DNA of 64,000 bases from Sphingobacterium sp. PCS056 (GCF_023273895.1 NZ_CP096883.1:1550001-1614000), one strand, 5' to 3'; positions 1 to 9,523 are shown, counted from the first letter of the stretch. Made by a program: numbers and translations. Notes: generated by a model from the sequence alone, not told the origin.

Positions 1-255
1 CGCTAATAGCTCAACAGGTGTATAGTCGAAAGCGGCATCACCGTTCACTTGTTGAAAGGCGGATAACGTTTGGGAGGCGTTGAGAATCTTGATCTTCAAT
101 TGGTTTAGCGCAAAGCTTTTGGTCCCTTGTTCTATACCCAATGTCGCCGGCTGGCTTTTGGTCGCCTTCCATACAGGATGCTCATCCTGTTGGCTAAATG
201 CGGGATGGATATAGAATAAGGTTAATAGGAGGTAACAACTTTTCTTTAAATTCAT
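1..255 (-). CDS. Exported protein, N-terminal 85 residues only (partial)
   Basis: A reading frame on the minus strand starts with ATG at 253-255 and stays open to the left edge. It begins with a typical signal peptide (MNLKKSCYLLLTLFYIHPAF, then SQQ), so the product is exported to the periplasm or surface. The mature part contains a FALNQLKIKILNASQTL stretch followed by FDYTP. I recall this pattern near the N-terminus of DUF5695-type proteins, but this is a weak memory-based suggestion and the family is not established. It is divergent from the AraC gene at 459, so it may belong to the same regulon as the hydroxyproline locus. The rest of the gene lies outside the window. Confidence 0.7.
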   Translation of the reverse strand, partial: MNLKKSCYLLLTLFYIHPAFSQQDEHPVWKATKSQPATLGIEQGTKSFALNQLKIKILNASQTLSAFQQVNGDAAFDYTPVELLA

Positions 256-369
256 TTGGTAAGATTTAGAGATTATAATACTTCAACACATGATCAAGTG
301 CAACGATTACAAATTTGACTTATTAAGTCCTTTTTTAATTACCACATTTTAACCGAATATACCATGTTA

Positions 370-398
370 TTGATATAAAGTGATAAATATTTGCTTTG
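370..398 (+). promoter_or_regulatory. Candidate Bacteroidota-type promoter for the AraC gene
   Basis: In the divergent intergenic region (256-458), a TTG at 370-372 is followed after 18 bases by TTGCTTTG at 391-398. This is close to the Bacteroidota sigma-ABfr consensus (TTG, then TAnnTTTG), with one mismatch in the -7 box. It lies about 60 bases upstream of the ATG at 459. No experimental support; the rest of the gap is AT-rich without other clear signals. Confidence 0.3.
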
Positions 399-458
399 TG
401 AACCGCTAAATCCTAAATTTAATGTACTAATGACATTAATCGAAAAACCATTCTATTT

Positions 459-1322
459 ATGAAACCAATTCAATACCGAGTTCCTGTTCCCAAGGATAGG
501 ACCGTTTTTATTCAGGAGGATTTTTTGGATAAGTTTTATCCCCATATGCATTGTCATGAGGAGTATCAATTAATCTGGATCAAGGAGGGCAATGGACAGT
601 TGTTGGTTGATGATCATGTCCATGATTTTGAGCGCGGGGATATTTTCCTATTGGGATCAAACCAAGCTCATGTCTTTAAAAATGATTTTAGGGTTGGGTA
701 TGTGCAATCGGTATCTGTTTTTTTTAATGTGAAGGGGTCCTTGTCCGCGATTTTGAATATGCCTGAATTAAGTATGCTGTTGGATTTTATAGATAAAAAT
801 GGTCGCGGTTTTAAAGTTCCTACCATACACTTGGCACAGATCAGTAGAAGGATAGAGGCGCTTAAGAACTCCGATAGCTTAGGTCAGCTTGTCAGTTTTT
901 TTTATTTATTGAAATCTTTGAATCGACTTTCCCTCAAACTTAAACCGCTTTCGGGTGTCACTTCTGTTGATTTTGGTACGGGAGGTTCTTTTCGGATTAC
1001 GGCCTTATGTGATTTTCTTGAAAATAACTATAAGGAGAATATCGGCTTAAATGAAATCGCCGAAAGGGCAAATCTGACTCCGCAGGCTTTTTGTCGTTAT
1101 TTCAAAAAAAGTACAGGGAAGACTTTTGTTTCCTATCTGAATGAATTGCGCGTAAGAGAAGCTTGTCGCCTATTGGGAGGTCAAGATTATGATTGTATTT
1201 CCATCGTGGCTTATCATTCCGGGTTTAATAGCATCACCAATTTTAATCGGGTTTTTAGAAGCATTGTAGGTATATCGCCTAAAATGTATGTGGCAAATTA
1301 TAAAAATTTGCTCTATGAGTAG
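459..1322 (+). CDS. AraC-family transcriptional regulator with cupin sensor domain
   Basis: A 287-residue one-component regulator. The N-terminal part (about 20-100) is an AraC-type cupin barrel with the histidine cluster HMHCHEEYQL and the HDFERGDIFLLG strand motif. The C-terminal 100 residues (about 185-285) carry two helix-turn-helix units ending in the family pattern FNSITNFNRVFR. It sits directly upstream of, and codirectional with, the hydroxyproline catabolic genes, with a 112-bp gap that probably holds the operon promoter. Inference: it activates that operon in response to hydroxyproline, an arabinoside or a pathway intermediate. AraC regulators control hydroxyproline clusters in other bacteria, which supports the idea, but the ligand cannot be read from the sequence. 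Confidence 0.85.
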   Translation: MKPIQYRVPVPKDRTVFIQEDFLDKFYPHMHCHEEYQLIWIKEGNGQLLVDDHVHDFERGDIFLLGSNQAHVFKNDFRVGYVQSVSVFFNVKGSLSAILNMPELSMLLDFIDKNGRGFKVPTIHLAQISRRIEALKNSDSLGQLVSFFYLLKSLNRLSLKLKPLSGVTSVDFGTGGSFRITALCDFLENNYKENIGLNEIAERANLTPQAFCRYFKKSTGKTFVSYLNELRVREACRLLGGQDYDCISIVAYHSGFNSITNFNRVFRSIVGISPKMYVANYKNLLYE

Positions 1323-1434
1323 ACGGTGCAGGTTAATATCCAATAAGTAATGATTAAAACGCGGTTAGTTTAGTTGTTTAATAGTTCCTTTCTTTGATAA
1401 AGAAAATTATAAATTAATTAAGTAAAGAATAACT

Positions 1435-2337
1435 ATGGCTGAATTAAATTGGAAGGGCGTATATCCGGCAGTGCTGACCCCCTTCAAGGAGAATGGTGAG
1501 ATTGACTTTGATATGTTTGCTAAAAATACGGAAGCTCAGATCGAAGCGGGGGTACATGGTATTATCATTGCAGGATCATTGGGTGATGCAGCGGTGTTGG
1601 ATACAGATGAAAAATTTGAATTATTGACTTATGCCATTCAGGTGATTGCAGGCCGTGTACCGGTGATCTTGAACATTGCTGAAAATACCACTAAAAATGC
1701 CATTAATTTTGCAGTTAAAGCAAAAGAATTAGGTGCAGATGGTTTAATGTTATTGCCGCCAATGCGCTATAAAGCAGATGACCGTGAGGTCGTTACTTAT
1801 TTTAAAGCCGTGGCAAATGCGACAGACTTGCCTATTTTGATTTATAACAATCCGGTGGATTATTCGATTTTTGTGTCGACAGCTATGTTTGATGAATTGA
1901 AAGATTGTCCAACGATTGTGGCGGTTAAGGAGTCAACACGCGATCTGACAAATATAACACGAATGAAAAATAAATTTGGCGACAGATTTCATATCTTAGG
2001 TGGTGTAGATACCATCTCTTTGGAGGCGTTGGTTGTGGGTGCAGATGGTTGGGTTTTTGGATTAGTAGACGCTTTTCCAAAGGAGACAGTTGCGATGTAT
2101 AACCATGCGGTAAATGGTGAATACGATAAAGCTTTGGATATCTATCGCTGGTTTATGCCTTTGTTAGAATTGGATATTCACCCTAAGCTCATTCAATATA
2201 TTAAGCTGGCTGCAGCTGCCGAAGGAATATGTACGCCGCACCTACGTGCGCCGAGACTGCCATTGGTGGGTGAAGAAGCTGAAAAAATCAATCAGATTAT
2301 TGCTGATGGTATTGCTAATCGTCCTCAGTTAAATTAA
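1435..2337 (+). CDS. Dihydrodipicolinate synthase-family lyase, probable pyrroline-4-hydroxy-2-carboxylate deaminase
   Basis: A 300-residue class I aldolase-fold enzyme of the DapA/NAL family. The Schiff-base lysine is K165 in the VAVKEST motif and the partner tyrosine is Y137 in IYNNP; the early GSLGDAAVL segment replaces the usual GTTGE substrate loop, so the substrate is not the normal DapA one. In the hydroxyproline pathway a member of this family deaminates and dehydrates 1-pyrroline-4-hydroxy-2-carboxylate to 2-oxoglutarate semialdehyde. The assignment to that step rests on context: the aldehyde dehydrogenase, epimerase and oxidase of the same pathway follow immediately. No signal peptide, so cytoplasmic. 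First gene of the operon. A lone protein of this family could also be a sugar-acid aldolase, but the neighbours make that unlikely. Confidence 0.85.
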   Translation: MAELNWKGVYPAVLTPFKENGEIDFDMFAKNTEAQIEAGVHGIIIAGSLGDAAVLDTDEKFELLTYAIQVIAGRVPVILNIAENTTKNAINFAVKAKELGADGLMLLPPMRYKADDREVVTYFKAVANATDLPILIYNNPVDYSIFVSTAMFDELKDCPTIVAVKESTRDLTNITRMKNKFGDRFHILGGVDTISLEALVVGADGWVFGLVDAFPKETVAMYNHAVNGEYDKALDIYRWFMPLLELDIHPKLIQYIKLAAAAEGICTPHLRAPRLPLVGEEAEKINQIIADGIANRPQLN

Positions 2338-2364
2338 GATCTGCGGATCAAAAATAATTAAGGT

Positions 2365-2408
2365 ACTGTAGGCGATTGGTGGATACTATTCGCCTACAGT
2401 TCGTTTTG
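2365..2408 (+). terminator. Intra-operon hairpin between deaminase and dehydrogenase genes
   Basis: A perfect 11-bp stem (ACTGTAGGCGA at 2365-2375, TCGCCTACAGT at 2390-2400) is followed by the short T-rich run TCGTTTTG. It lies in the 93-bp gap between two genes of one pathway, so it is more likely a leaky attenuator or RNA-processing/stability element than a full stop. Confidence 0.5.
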
Positions 2409-2430
2409 TAAAGAAAAATTCCGATATATA

Positions 2431-3915
2431 ATGAATCAATCACAAGTATTTTTAGATGAGCGTGTTCGCATAGCGGCAGAAGCATTTCAATTTTTGAAAT
2501 CCACGACGATCGGTGAGCGTGCCGTATTTATGCATGCTGTTGCGGATAAAATTGAAAAGCTAGGACCGGAGCTGTTGGAGACTGCTCATGCAGAGACCGC
2601 ACTGCCTTTGGCCCGCCTCACAGGAGAGAAGGCGCGCACAGTAGGACAATGGCGCAGTTATGCCAATGCCGTAGCACTAGGGATTTACACCGAAGCTCGC
2701 ATTGATTTAGCAAATAGTGAAACAGGTAAAAATGATATTCGGAAATTTAATTTGGGTATAGGTCCAGTAGTTGTATTTGGAGCAAGTAACTTTCCATTTG
2801 CCTTTTCTACTGCCGGTGGAGATACCGCAAGTGCCATCGGTGCAGGTTGTCCAGTGATCGTGAAAGGCCATTCGGGACATACCCGTACGTCTACGATAAT
2901 GGCCGAAGCCATCGCTGCTGTTGTCAAAGAATTCGGCTGGCCAGAGGGGGTGTTTAGCCATATTCTTGGAGCCAATATCGAAGGAACTGATACCAAAATA
3001 GGGGCCTATCTCACGGGTCATCCTCTTGTAAAAGCGGTCGGTTTTACAGGATCTTATTGGGGCGGGAAAGCTTTGTTTGATATCGCCAATCAACGCGAAG
3101 AACCGATTCCGGTATTTGCCGAAATGGGCAGTATCAATCCGGTGTTTGCCTTTACGCATATGCTGCAAGAGCGTGCCGAAGCATTGGCTAAGGAATACGC
3201 GAGTTCACTCACCATGGGTGTGGGACAGTTTTGTACCAATCCAGGTGTATTTATCGCGGTTAAAGGCGATGGCTTAGATCGCTTCAAAAATGCACTGGCG
3301 CTAGAAATTGGGGCAATCGCACCAAGTACAATGCTTAATTCGGGTATCTATACGCATTTTGAAAAAAATAAGACAACATTAAGTAACCAAGAAGCGGTCA
3401 CGGTAATCGCCGAATCGGGGATAGAAGCTAGCCAGGGACAAGGTCGCGCAAGAATCATCAGTACCTCGGCAAGCAATTTTTTGAAAAATCAGGTATTGAG
3501 CGAGGAAGTGTTTGGTCCTTTTGCGGTATTGGTGGAAGCGGACAGTGCAAAAGAAGTACTGACTATTGCGCAGGAACTTAAAGGCCAATTGACCATTACC
3601 ATGGCGGGTACTGCGCAAGATGTGCAGGAGCATCAAGATGTTTTCAATGTCGTGAAAGATAAGGCGGGTCGACTTTTATTTAATGGAATGCCAACTGGAG
3701 TAGAGGTGGTTTATGCGATGCAGCATGGCGGTCCTTTTCCTTCCTGTACGGATCCTAGATTTACTTCTGTAGGACCAGATGCGGTGAAGCGTTTTGTCCG
3801 CCCTTTATCGTTTCAGAATTGGCCCGATGAATTTTTGCCTGTAGAGCTGAAAAATGAGAATACACTAGGCATTTCACGTATCGTAGATGGTAGTGCGACA
3901 AAAACAAGTATTTAG
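2431..3915 (+). CDS. Aldehyde dehydrogenase, probable 2-oxoglutarate semialdehyde dehydrogenase
   Basis: A 494-residue NAD(P)-dependent aldehyde dehydrogenase of the type annotated as aldehyde dehydrogenase (NADP+). The catalytic cysteine is C268 in GQFCTNPG and the general-base glutamate is E231 in FAEMGSINP; the cofactor-binding FGASNFPFAFS and the FTGS motif are also present. It would oxidise 2-oxoglutarate semialdehyde to 2-oxoglutarate, the last step of trans-4-hydroxyproline breakdown. The same enzyme group serves pentose-oxidation and glucarate pathways, so substrate is assigned from its place between the deaminase and the epimerase. Cytoplasmic. The gap to the next start is only 21 bases. 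Several antisense open frames over this gene are shadows. Confidence 0.88.
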   Translation: MNQSQVFLDERVRIAAEAFQFLKSTTIGERAVFMHAVADKIEKLGPELLETAHAETALPLARLTGEKARTVGQWRSYANAVALGIYTEARIDLANSETGKNDIRKFNLGIGPVVVFGASNFPFAFSTAGGDTASAIGAGCPVIVKGHSGHTRTSTIMAEAIAAVVKEFGWPEGVFSHILGANIEGTDTKIGAYLTGHPLVKAVGFTGSYWGGKALFDIANQREEPIPVFAEMGSINPVFAFTHMLQERAEALAKEYASSLTMGVGQFCTNPGVFIAVKGDGLDRFKNALALEIGAIAPSTMLNSGIYTHFEKNKTTLSNQEAVTVIAESGIEASQGQGRARIISTSASNFLKNQVLSEEVFGPFAVLVEADSAKEVLTIAQELKGQLTITMAGTAQDVQEHQDVFNVVKDKAGRLLFNGMPTGVEVVYAMQHGGPFPSCTDPRFTSVGPDAVKRFVRPLSFQNWPDEFLPVELKNENTLGISRIVDGSATKTSI

Positions 3916-3936
3916 CACATTTTTGTATAGCAATTG

Positions 3937-4935
3937 ATGAAGAAAACATTTTTTTGTATTGACTCCCACACCTGTGGTTGTCCAGTTAGGTTGGTAGCAG
4001 GAGGAGGACCGGTGCTGAACGGTCATTCGATGATGGAGCGCCGTCTGCATTTTATGGAAGAATATGACTGGATCCGTAAAGGATTGATGTTTGAACCCCG
4101 TGGTCATGATATGATGAGCGGGAGTATTCTTTATCCACCTACAGATCCCAATAATGATACCGGTGTCCTATATATTGAAACAAGCGGATGTCTTCCGATG
4201 TGTGGTCATGGTACCATTGGTACCGTGACGATTGCCATTGAAGAAGGATTGGTCATCCCCAAAGTACCGGGAAAGTTACGTCTGGAAACACCAGCCGGAT
4301 TGATCCTGATCGATTATGTGCAAGAAGGTCCAAAAGTAAAAACGGTCAAGCTGACCAATGTGAAATCTTTTCTTTATAAAGAAGGACTTACGGTGATGTG
4401 CCCAGATTTGGGAGAGATTGTAGCAGATGTAGCCTATGGTGGAAATTTCTATGCCATCGTTGATCCACAGAAAAATTTTAGAGATATCAGCGATTTTTCG
4501 GCTAGTCAGCTTATCCACTACGGTAAGATTATTCGCCGATTACTCAATGAGCAAACGGAATTTGTTCATCCTGAAAATGAAAATATCTATGGTCTCAGCC
4601 ATATTCAATGGACGGGAAAACCTACGCATGCTAATTCTACGGGACGCAATGCCGTGTTAGTAGGTGAGAATGCCTTGGATAGATCTCCTTGTGGTACCGG
4701 AACTTCTGCTCGTATGGCACAGTGGTATGCCAAAGGGAAGTTGAAAAAAGGCGAAGAGTTTGTGCATGAGAGTTATATCGGTTCGCAATTTGTCGGTCGT
4801 ATTGAGGACGAAACAGCCATAATCGGACAGCCTGCGATTATTCCTTCGGTAGAGGGATGGGCAAGAATTACGGGATATAGTCAGATCATTATTGACGATG
4901 ACGACCCATATAAAGAAGGATTTCAAGTTATGTAA
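3937..4935 (+). CDS. 4-hydroxyproline 2-epimerase (proline racemase family)
   Basis: A 332-residue proline-racemase-fold enzyme. Both catalytic cysteines are visible: C89 in PMCGHGT and C252 in DRSPCGTGTSA (numbered from the ATG at 3937; the frame also opens with a TTG one codon earlier). A Cys/Cys pair is diagnostic of epimerases or racemases. The related trans-3-hydroxyproline dehydratases carry Thr at the second position, so that function can be excluded here. The enzyme turns trans-4-hydroxy-L-proline into cis-4-hydroxy-D-proline in the cytoplasm, feeding the FAD oxidase encoded 23 bases downstream. Proline racemase activity itself is possible but is less likely in this operon. Confidence 0.9.
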   Translation: MKKTFFCIDSHTCGCPVRLVAGGGPVLNGHSMMERRLHFMEEYDWIRKGLMFEPRGHDMMSGSILYPPTDPNNDTGVLYIETSGCLPMCGHGTIGTVTIAIEEGLVIPKVPGKLRLETPAGLILIDYVQEGPKVKTVKLTNVKSFLYKEGLTVMCPDLGEIVADVAYGGNFYAIVDPQKNFRDISDFSASQLIHYGKIIRRLLNEQTEFVHPENENIYGLSHIQWTGKPTHANSTGRNAVLVGENALDRSPCGTGTSARMAQWYAKGKLKKGEEFVHESYIGSQFVGRIEDETAIIGQPAIIPSVEGWARITGYSQIIIDDDDPYKEGFQVM

Positions 4936-4958
4936 TTACTATTAAAACATCAAATAAC

Positions 4959-6218
4959 GTGTCAACACATAATAAAGGAAAAGTTGCTATCATAGGAGCT
5001 GGTATTGCAGGATTGTCTACCGCTTATTACCTGCTACAAGATGGTTGGGAAGTTCAAATTTTAGAGAAAAGTGACGGGCAGGACAATTGCTCTTATGGCA
5101 ATGCAGGAATGATCGTTCCTAGTCATTTTACTCCGCTGGCAGCTCCGGGTATCGTAGCGCAGGGGGTAAAATGGATGCTGAACAGTAAGAGCCCATTTTA
5201 CGTCAGACCCTCCTTGAATTTCTCCTTGATAGACTGGGGACTGAAGTTCTTGAAACATGCCAACGAAAAACATGTTAACCGAAATGCAGCGGCTATACGC
5301 GATTTGAATCTGGCGAGTAGCCGGTACTATGATCAACTAGCTCAACAGGAGGGTTTTGATTTCGAACTGAGGCAGAATGGGATCATGATGCTCTACAAAT
5401 CCAATCATGTGGCGCATGAAGAAATAGAATTGGCAGAAAAGGCTCAAAACTTGGGATTGGATGTGGAGGTTTTTGATCAAGCGGGTATCCAGGCCTTAGA
5501 GCCTAATCTCCGAATGGATACAATAGGTGGTATTTTATATAAATGTGATGGTATCCTGTATCCTCCCAAATTGATGAAAACATTAACAGATTACCTGCTC
5601 GCTCATGGTGTACAGTTTAACTATCAAACGGAAGTAACGGGATTCAAGTTTTCTGGCAAAAAAGTATCCGAAATCGTTACTTCAAAAGGAGCATTTCATG
5701 CGGATGAAGTAGTCGTAACTGGGGGAGCATCTCTACCCGCGTTAGCTTCTAAGTTGCAGTTGAAGTTGCCGTTAATGCCAGGGAAGGGGTATTCGTTCAT
5801 GCACCATACCACAGACAATAGCCAGATGGTTCATGCAGCCTTGTTGTTGGAAGCACGTGTAGCGGTGACGCCTATGAACAATCAGATTCGCTTTAGTGGA
5901 ACGATGGAATTAGGCCCTGCTAATGATAAAATATATACCAATCGGGTCAAAGGAATCGTCGAATCTATCCCGAAATATTTCCCTGACCTACAGGTAGACT
6001 ATCCGCAAGATATCTGGTTTGGCTACCGACCATGTTCGCCAGATGGGCTTCCTTATTTGGGCAGAACTTCAAAATACAGCAATGTTAGCATTGCTGGTGC
6101 AGGTGGTATGATGGGATTGAGTTTGGGCCCTGCTTACGGAAAAGCGATCACGGCTCTATTGTCCAATCAACCCACAGAAACGGATATCACAGGATTTAAT
6201 CCAGATCGATTCCAATAG
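4959..6218 (+). CDS. FAD-dependent D-amino-acid oxidoreductase, probable D-hydroxyproline dehydrogenase
   Basis: A 419-residue DadA/DAAO-family flavoprotein. The N-terminal Rossmann motif is VAIIGAGIAGLSTAYYLL, with the acidic residue ending the second strand (ILEKSDG). The C-terminal FAD-contact region contains GYRPCSPDGLPYLGRT and AGAGGMMGLSLGP. It should oxidise cis-4-hydroxy-D-proline to 1-pyrroline-4-hydroxy-2-carboxylate, passing electrons to the respiratory chain or oxygen. The start is GTG at 4959, with no ATG nearby that keeps the Rossmann strand. It follows the epimerase by 23 bases and completes the four-step pathway. Substrate assignment is from context; the family also includes D-alanine and other D-amino-acid dehydrogenases. 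Confidence 0.85.
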   Translation: MSTHNKGKVAIIGAGIAGLSTAYYLLQDGWEVQILEKSDGQDNCSYGNAGMIVPSHFTPLAAPGIVAQGVKWMLNSKSPFYVRPSLNFSLIDWGLKFLKHANEKHVNRNAAAIRDLNLASSRYYDQLAQQEGFDFELRQNGIMMLYKSNHVAHEEIELAEKAQNLGLDVEVFDQAGIQALEPNLRMDTIGGILYKCDGILYPPKLMKTLTDYLLAHGVQFNYQTEVTGFKFSGKKVSEIVTSKGAFHADEVVVTGGASLPALASKLQLKLPLMPGKGYSFMHHTTDNSQMVHAALLLEARVAVTPMNNQIRFSGTMELGPANDKIYTNRVKGIVESIPKYFPDLQVDYPQDIWFGYRPCSPDGLPYLGRTSKYSNVSIAGAGGMMGLSLGPAYGKAITALLSNQPTETDITGFNPDRFQ

Positions 6219-6234
6219 ACCATAATAAACCTAA

Positions 6235-8010
6235 ATGATGAAGAAAAACAACAATAACCCGAACGTAAAGAAATTTATTGTCATTGGCGTACTTTGTATG
6301 GCTTCTTCGCTAACAGATGCCCAAGATATGGATTTGTACCAACATACGACACCCATTGAGCCTTATATCATTCAATATCGTCATGACCTGCAGGCTGTCA
6401 ATTATTTCTACGGTCCAATGCCTAAAAACTGGGGCTTTCAGCAATCAGCAGCCTCACCCGAACAGATCAATCGACTGATATCGATAGATGACGATTATTT
6501 GGCGAAACTGAAAAACTTTGATTACAAACGGCTAAATACCAATGGTCAAGTTGATTATATTCTGTTGAACCAAAAAGTGCAGCGACATCAGGAAGAACTC
6601 AAAGAATCATTAGCATCTTATAACCACCTGAAGTCTTACTTACCATTTGCTGAAAATATTCTTCAATTTGAACAGAAACGTCGTCGAGGAGCTGCTGTTG
6701 TCGGAAAGGATGTCGCCATCGTGTTAGAAAAAACAACCGGTCAGGTCGAGGAAGCGATGCAGAATCTTGAAAATGGATCAGCGATTGAATATGCGGATGT
6801 CAATTTTTTGGTCAATATGGTCGAATCATTGCGAACCCGATTGGAAAGTTCATTTGACTTCTATAATGGATATGACCCGATGTTTACGTGGTGGGTGCCT
6901 AAATCTTACGAAAGGTTAAACGAAAAACTGATCCAGTACAAAGCTGCTCTGCAAGCGAAGAGCAACTGGAAAGTGTTTAATGATGGCAGCCATATCGGAG
7001 GCCACCCTATTGGAAAAGCGGCACTCAATAAAAAGCTGCGGGAAGAAATGATTGCTTATGATGCGGATGAGCTTTTGCGAATTGCTGATCAGGAATGGGA
7101 ATGGTGTGTGGCGGAGTTATTAAAAGCTTCTCGTGAGATGGGATTTGGAGACGATTGGAAAGCTGCGCAGGAAAAGGTTAAAAACACTTATGTACCGGAA
7201 GGTCGACAGCCCGACTTGATCAATGAACTGTACGACAGAGCCCAAACGTTTATCAAGCAGCATGATCTCATCGCGATTCCTGAATTGGCGGATGAGACTT
7301 GGGGGATGATTATGATGACTCCTGAACGGCAATTGGTCAATCCTTTTTTTACGGGAGGACGTGAGATCAGTATTTCCTATCCGACCAATACGATGACTTA
7401 TGAGCAGAAGATGATGAGCATGCGGGGCAATAACCCACACTTTTCATTGGGTACGGTTCAGCACGAACTTAATCCAGGCCATCATTTACAGTATTTTATG
7501 AATAAAAGGTATAAGCCTTATCGTGAGCAGAATTTCAATACACCATTCTGGACCGAAGGCTGGACCTTATATTGGGAATTACTTCTGTATAGAATGGGTT
7601 TTGCAAAGACTCCGGAAGAACGTATCGGAATGTTATTTTGGAGAATGCATCGCTGTGCGCGGATCACCTTTAGTATTAAATTTCATTTGGGCGAATGGAC
7701 ACCGCAGCAATGTATAGATTACTTAGTCAACAAGGTCGGTCATGAGCCTGCAAATGCACATGGCGAAGTGAAGCGATCTTTTGAAGGTTCTTATGATCCT
7801 TTATATCAGTTGGCTTATTTGATCGGTGGTTTACAGTTGCTGAGTATCAGCGATGAATTGGTAGGATCGGGGAAAATGTCCTATACCGAATTTCATGACC
7901 GTGTGATCAAGGAGAATTACTTGCCCATGGAGATGCTCAGGGCAATATTGACCAACCAGAAGCTTGAAGCTAACCATCAAGCGAAATGGAAATTTTATAA
8001 TTTTAAATAA
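6235..8010 (+). CDS. DUF885-family zinc metallopeptidase, exported
   Basis: A 591-residue DUF885 protein. An N-terminal basic-hydrophobic segment ending in TDA-QD looks like a signal peptide, so the enzyme is probably periplasmic. The family metal motif is HELNPGHHLQ (H410, E411, H416/H417), followed by the conserved FWTEGWTLYWE about 25 residues later, which supplies the next metal ligand or active-site acid. DUF885 members are related to M32-like gluzincins, and several cut short peptides or dipeptides. Located 16 bases after the oxidase gene and before the amino-acid permease, it most likely releases hydroxyproline or proline from short peptides. The exact specificity is inferred from the neighbours only. 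Confidence 0.8.
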   Translation: MMKKNNNNPNVKKFIVIGVLCMASSLTDAQDMDLYQHTTPIEPYIIQYRHDLQAVNYFYGPMPKNWGFQQSAASPEQINRLISIDDDYLAKLKNFDYKRLNTNGQVDYILLNQKVQRHQEELKESLASYNHLKSYLPFAENILQFEQKRRRGAAVVGKDVAIVLEKTTGQVEEAMQNLENGSAIEYADVNFLVNMVESLRTRLESSFDFYNGYDPMFTWWVPKSYERLNEKLIQYKAALQAKSNWKVFNDGSHIGGHPIGKAALNKKLREEMIAYDADELLRIADQEWEWCVAELLKASREMGFGDDWKAAQEKVKNTYVPEGRQPDLINELYDRAQTFIKQHDLIAIPELADETWGMIMMTPERQLVNPFFTGGREISISYPTNTMTYEQKMMSMRGNNPHFSLGTVQHELNPGHHLQYFMNKRYKPYREQNFNTPFWTEGWTLYWELLLYRMGFAKTPEERIGMLFWRMHRCARITFSIKFHLGEWTPQQCIDYLVNKVGHEPANAHGEVKRSFEGSYDPLYQLAYLIGGLQLLSISDELVGSGKMSYTEFHDRVIKENYLPMEMLRAILTNQKLEANHQAKWKFYNFK

Positions 8011-8031
8011 CCGCAATCTAACCCTCAATCT

Positions 8032-9453
8032 ATGAGTAGTCAAGAAAATAGTCAAGATTTCAAAAAGTCATTGGGTTTATTGGACGCCACGATGCTGGTT
8101 GCCGGAAGTATGATTGGTTCGGGGATCTTTATTGTATCGTCAGATATTGCCCGAAATACAGGTTCTGCTGGATGGTTGATGGTCGTATGGTTGATCTGCG
8201 GATTTATGACTTTAGCGGCAGCTTTGAGTTATGGCGAGCTCAGTGCCATGTTTCCGAAAGCTGGTGGTCAGTATGTTTATTTGAAAGAGGCCTATGGACA
8301 GGTGGTCAGTTTTACATTTGGATGGACTTTTTTTGCGGTTATCCAGACGGCCACGATTGCAGCTGTGGGGGTTGCTTTCTCTAAGTTTACGGCTTATCTG
8401 TTTCCGGTGCTGGATGAAGATGTTTATCTGCTGGTGATCGGAGATTATCATATATCATCTGCTCAGGTGTTGGCTATCGCTGTTATTTTACTGCTCACCT
8501 TGATCAATACCGGAGGGGTGAAAAATGGGAAAACGGTACAGACAGTGCTGACGCTGATCAAGATCTTAAGTTTGGTCTTATTGGTCATTTTTGGTTTTGC
8601 GGCTTTTGATCTGGAGGTGTGGAATCAAAACTGGTCTTCGGAGCATATGTGGAACCTGCATCGGTTAAATGTGGATGGATCGACAGCTGATTATGCTACG
8701 TTTGGTGCGTTTGGTGCGATGTCTGCAGCACTAGTAGGAGCATTATTTAGTAGCGATTCCTGGCACTCTTCTTCCGCTGTAGCGGGAGAAATCAAGAATC
8801 CGCAACGCAACATTGGTTTAAGTTTAGCTTTAGGAACCTTGATTGTGACGGTGATCTATATTTTAACCAATTTGATGTATACCGGTGTATTGACGATTGA
8901 GCAAATGGCCAGTGCTCCTAAAGATCGCGTGGCGATGCTTGTGGCACAGGAAATCTTTGGTCCCGTTGGAATCGCCATCTTGGCGATCATGATTATGGTC
9001 AGCACTTTTGGATGCAACAATGGATTGATTCTGGCTGGTGCAAGGATCTATTATTCGATGGCTAAGGATGGCTTGTTTTTTAAGAAAACGGGAACCTTAA
9101 ATAAGAATGCCGTACCGGCATATGCCTTGTGGTTGCAGGCAGTAATTGCCTCGATATGGTGCTTGACAGGTAAGTACGGGGATTTGTTGGATATGATTAC
9201 CTGTGTAGTTGTCATCTTTTATGTGTTGTGCATCATCGGCATATTTTGGTTAAGATATAAACGTCCCGAAGTACCAAGACCTTATAAAGCATTTGGCTAC
9301 CCATTTATACCGGCGATCTATATCGTGATGGGCTTATCGTTTATTATTTTGTTGGTCATCTATAAACCACAATTTACTTGGCCGGGCATCATCATTACCC
9401 TTTTGGGTATTCCGTTATACTATGTTGTGAAACAAAAGGAAGCGAAGACTTAA
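8032..9453 (+). CDS. APC-superfamily amino acid permease
   Basis: A 473-residue integral membrane protein with about 12 hydrophobic segments. The first helix carries the APC signature GSMIGSGIF, which forms the unwound substrate-binding region in this superfamily. Positive-inside loops and the C-terminal RYKRPEVPRPYKAFGYP motif are typical of the LAT/basic-neutral amino acid transporters. Here it should import free hydroxyproline, proline or related amino acids produced by the two peptidases around it. The gap to the peptidase upstream is 21 bases. Substrate cannot be read from sequence. A hairpin follows the gene (9468-9497). Confidence 0.88.
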   Translation: MSSQENSQDFKKSLGLLDATMLVAGSMIGSGIFIVSSDIARNTGSAGWLMVVWLICGFMTLAAALSYGELSAMFPKAGGQYVYLKEAYGQVVSFTFGWTFFAVIQTATIAAVGVAFSKFTAYLFPVLDEDVYLLVIGDYHISSAQVLAIAVILLLTLINTGGVKNGKTVQTVLTLIKILSLVLLVIFGFAAFDLEVWNQNWSSEHMWNLHRLNVDGSTADYATFGAFGAMSAALVGALFSSDSWHSSSAVAGEIKNPQRNIGLSLALGTLIVTVIYILTNLMYTGVLTIEQMASAPKDRVAMLVAQEIFGPVGIAILAIMIMVSTFGCNNGLILAGARIYYSMAKDGLFFKKTGTLNKNAVPAYALWLQAVIASIWCLTGKYGDLLDMITCVVVIFYVLCIIGIFWLRYKRPEVPRPYKAFGYPFIPAIYIVMGLSFIILLVIYKPQFTWPGIIITLLGIPLYYVVKQKEAKT

Positions 9454-9467
9454 TCTTACTTATTTTC

Positions 9468-9502
9468 ATCATGCCTGATTATGGATAAAGGCATGATCTA
9501 TA
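9468..9502 (+). terminator. Hairpin after the permease gene
   Basis: A 9-bp stem (ATCATGCCT at 9468-9476, AGGCATGAT at 9489-9497) with a 12-base loop lies in the 70-bp gap before the S9 peptidase gene. There is no strong T-run, so it is probably a partial terminator or transcript-stability element rather than an operon end. Confidence 0.4.
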
Positions 9503-9523
9503 CGATATAAAAAAATAATACAT

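Noticed and set aside
2685-3636. Several long antisense frames over the aldehyde dehydrogenase gene
   Set aside because: They are shadows of a well-supported gene, a frequent effect of its codon pattern, with no motifs of their own.
3937-4935. trans-3-hydroxy-L-proline dehydratase as the function of the racemase-family gene
   Set aside because: Dehydratases have Thr in place of the second catalytic Cys; here both Cys are present, so epimerase/racemase is the better call.
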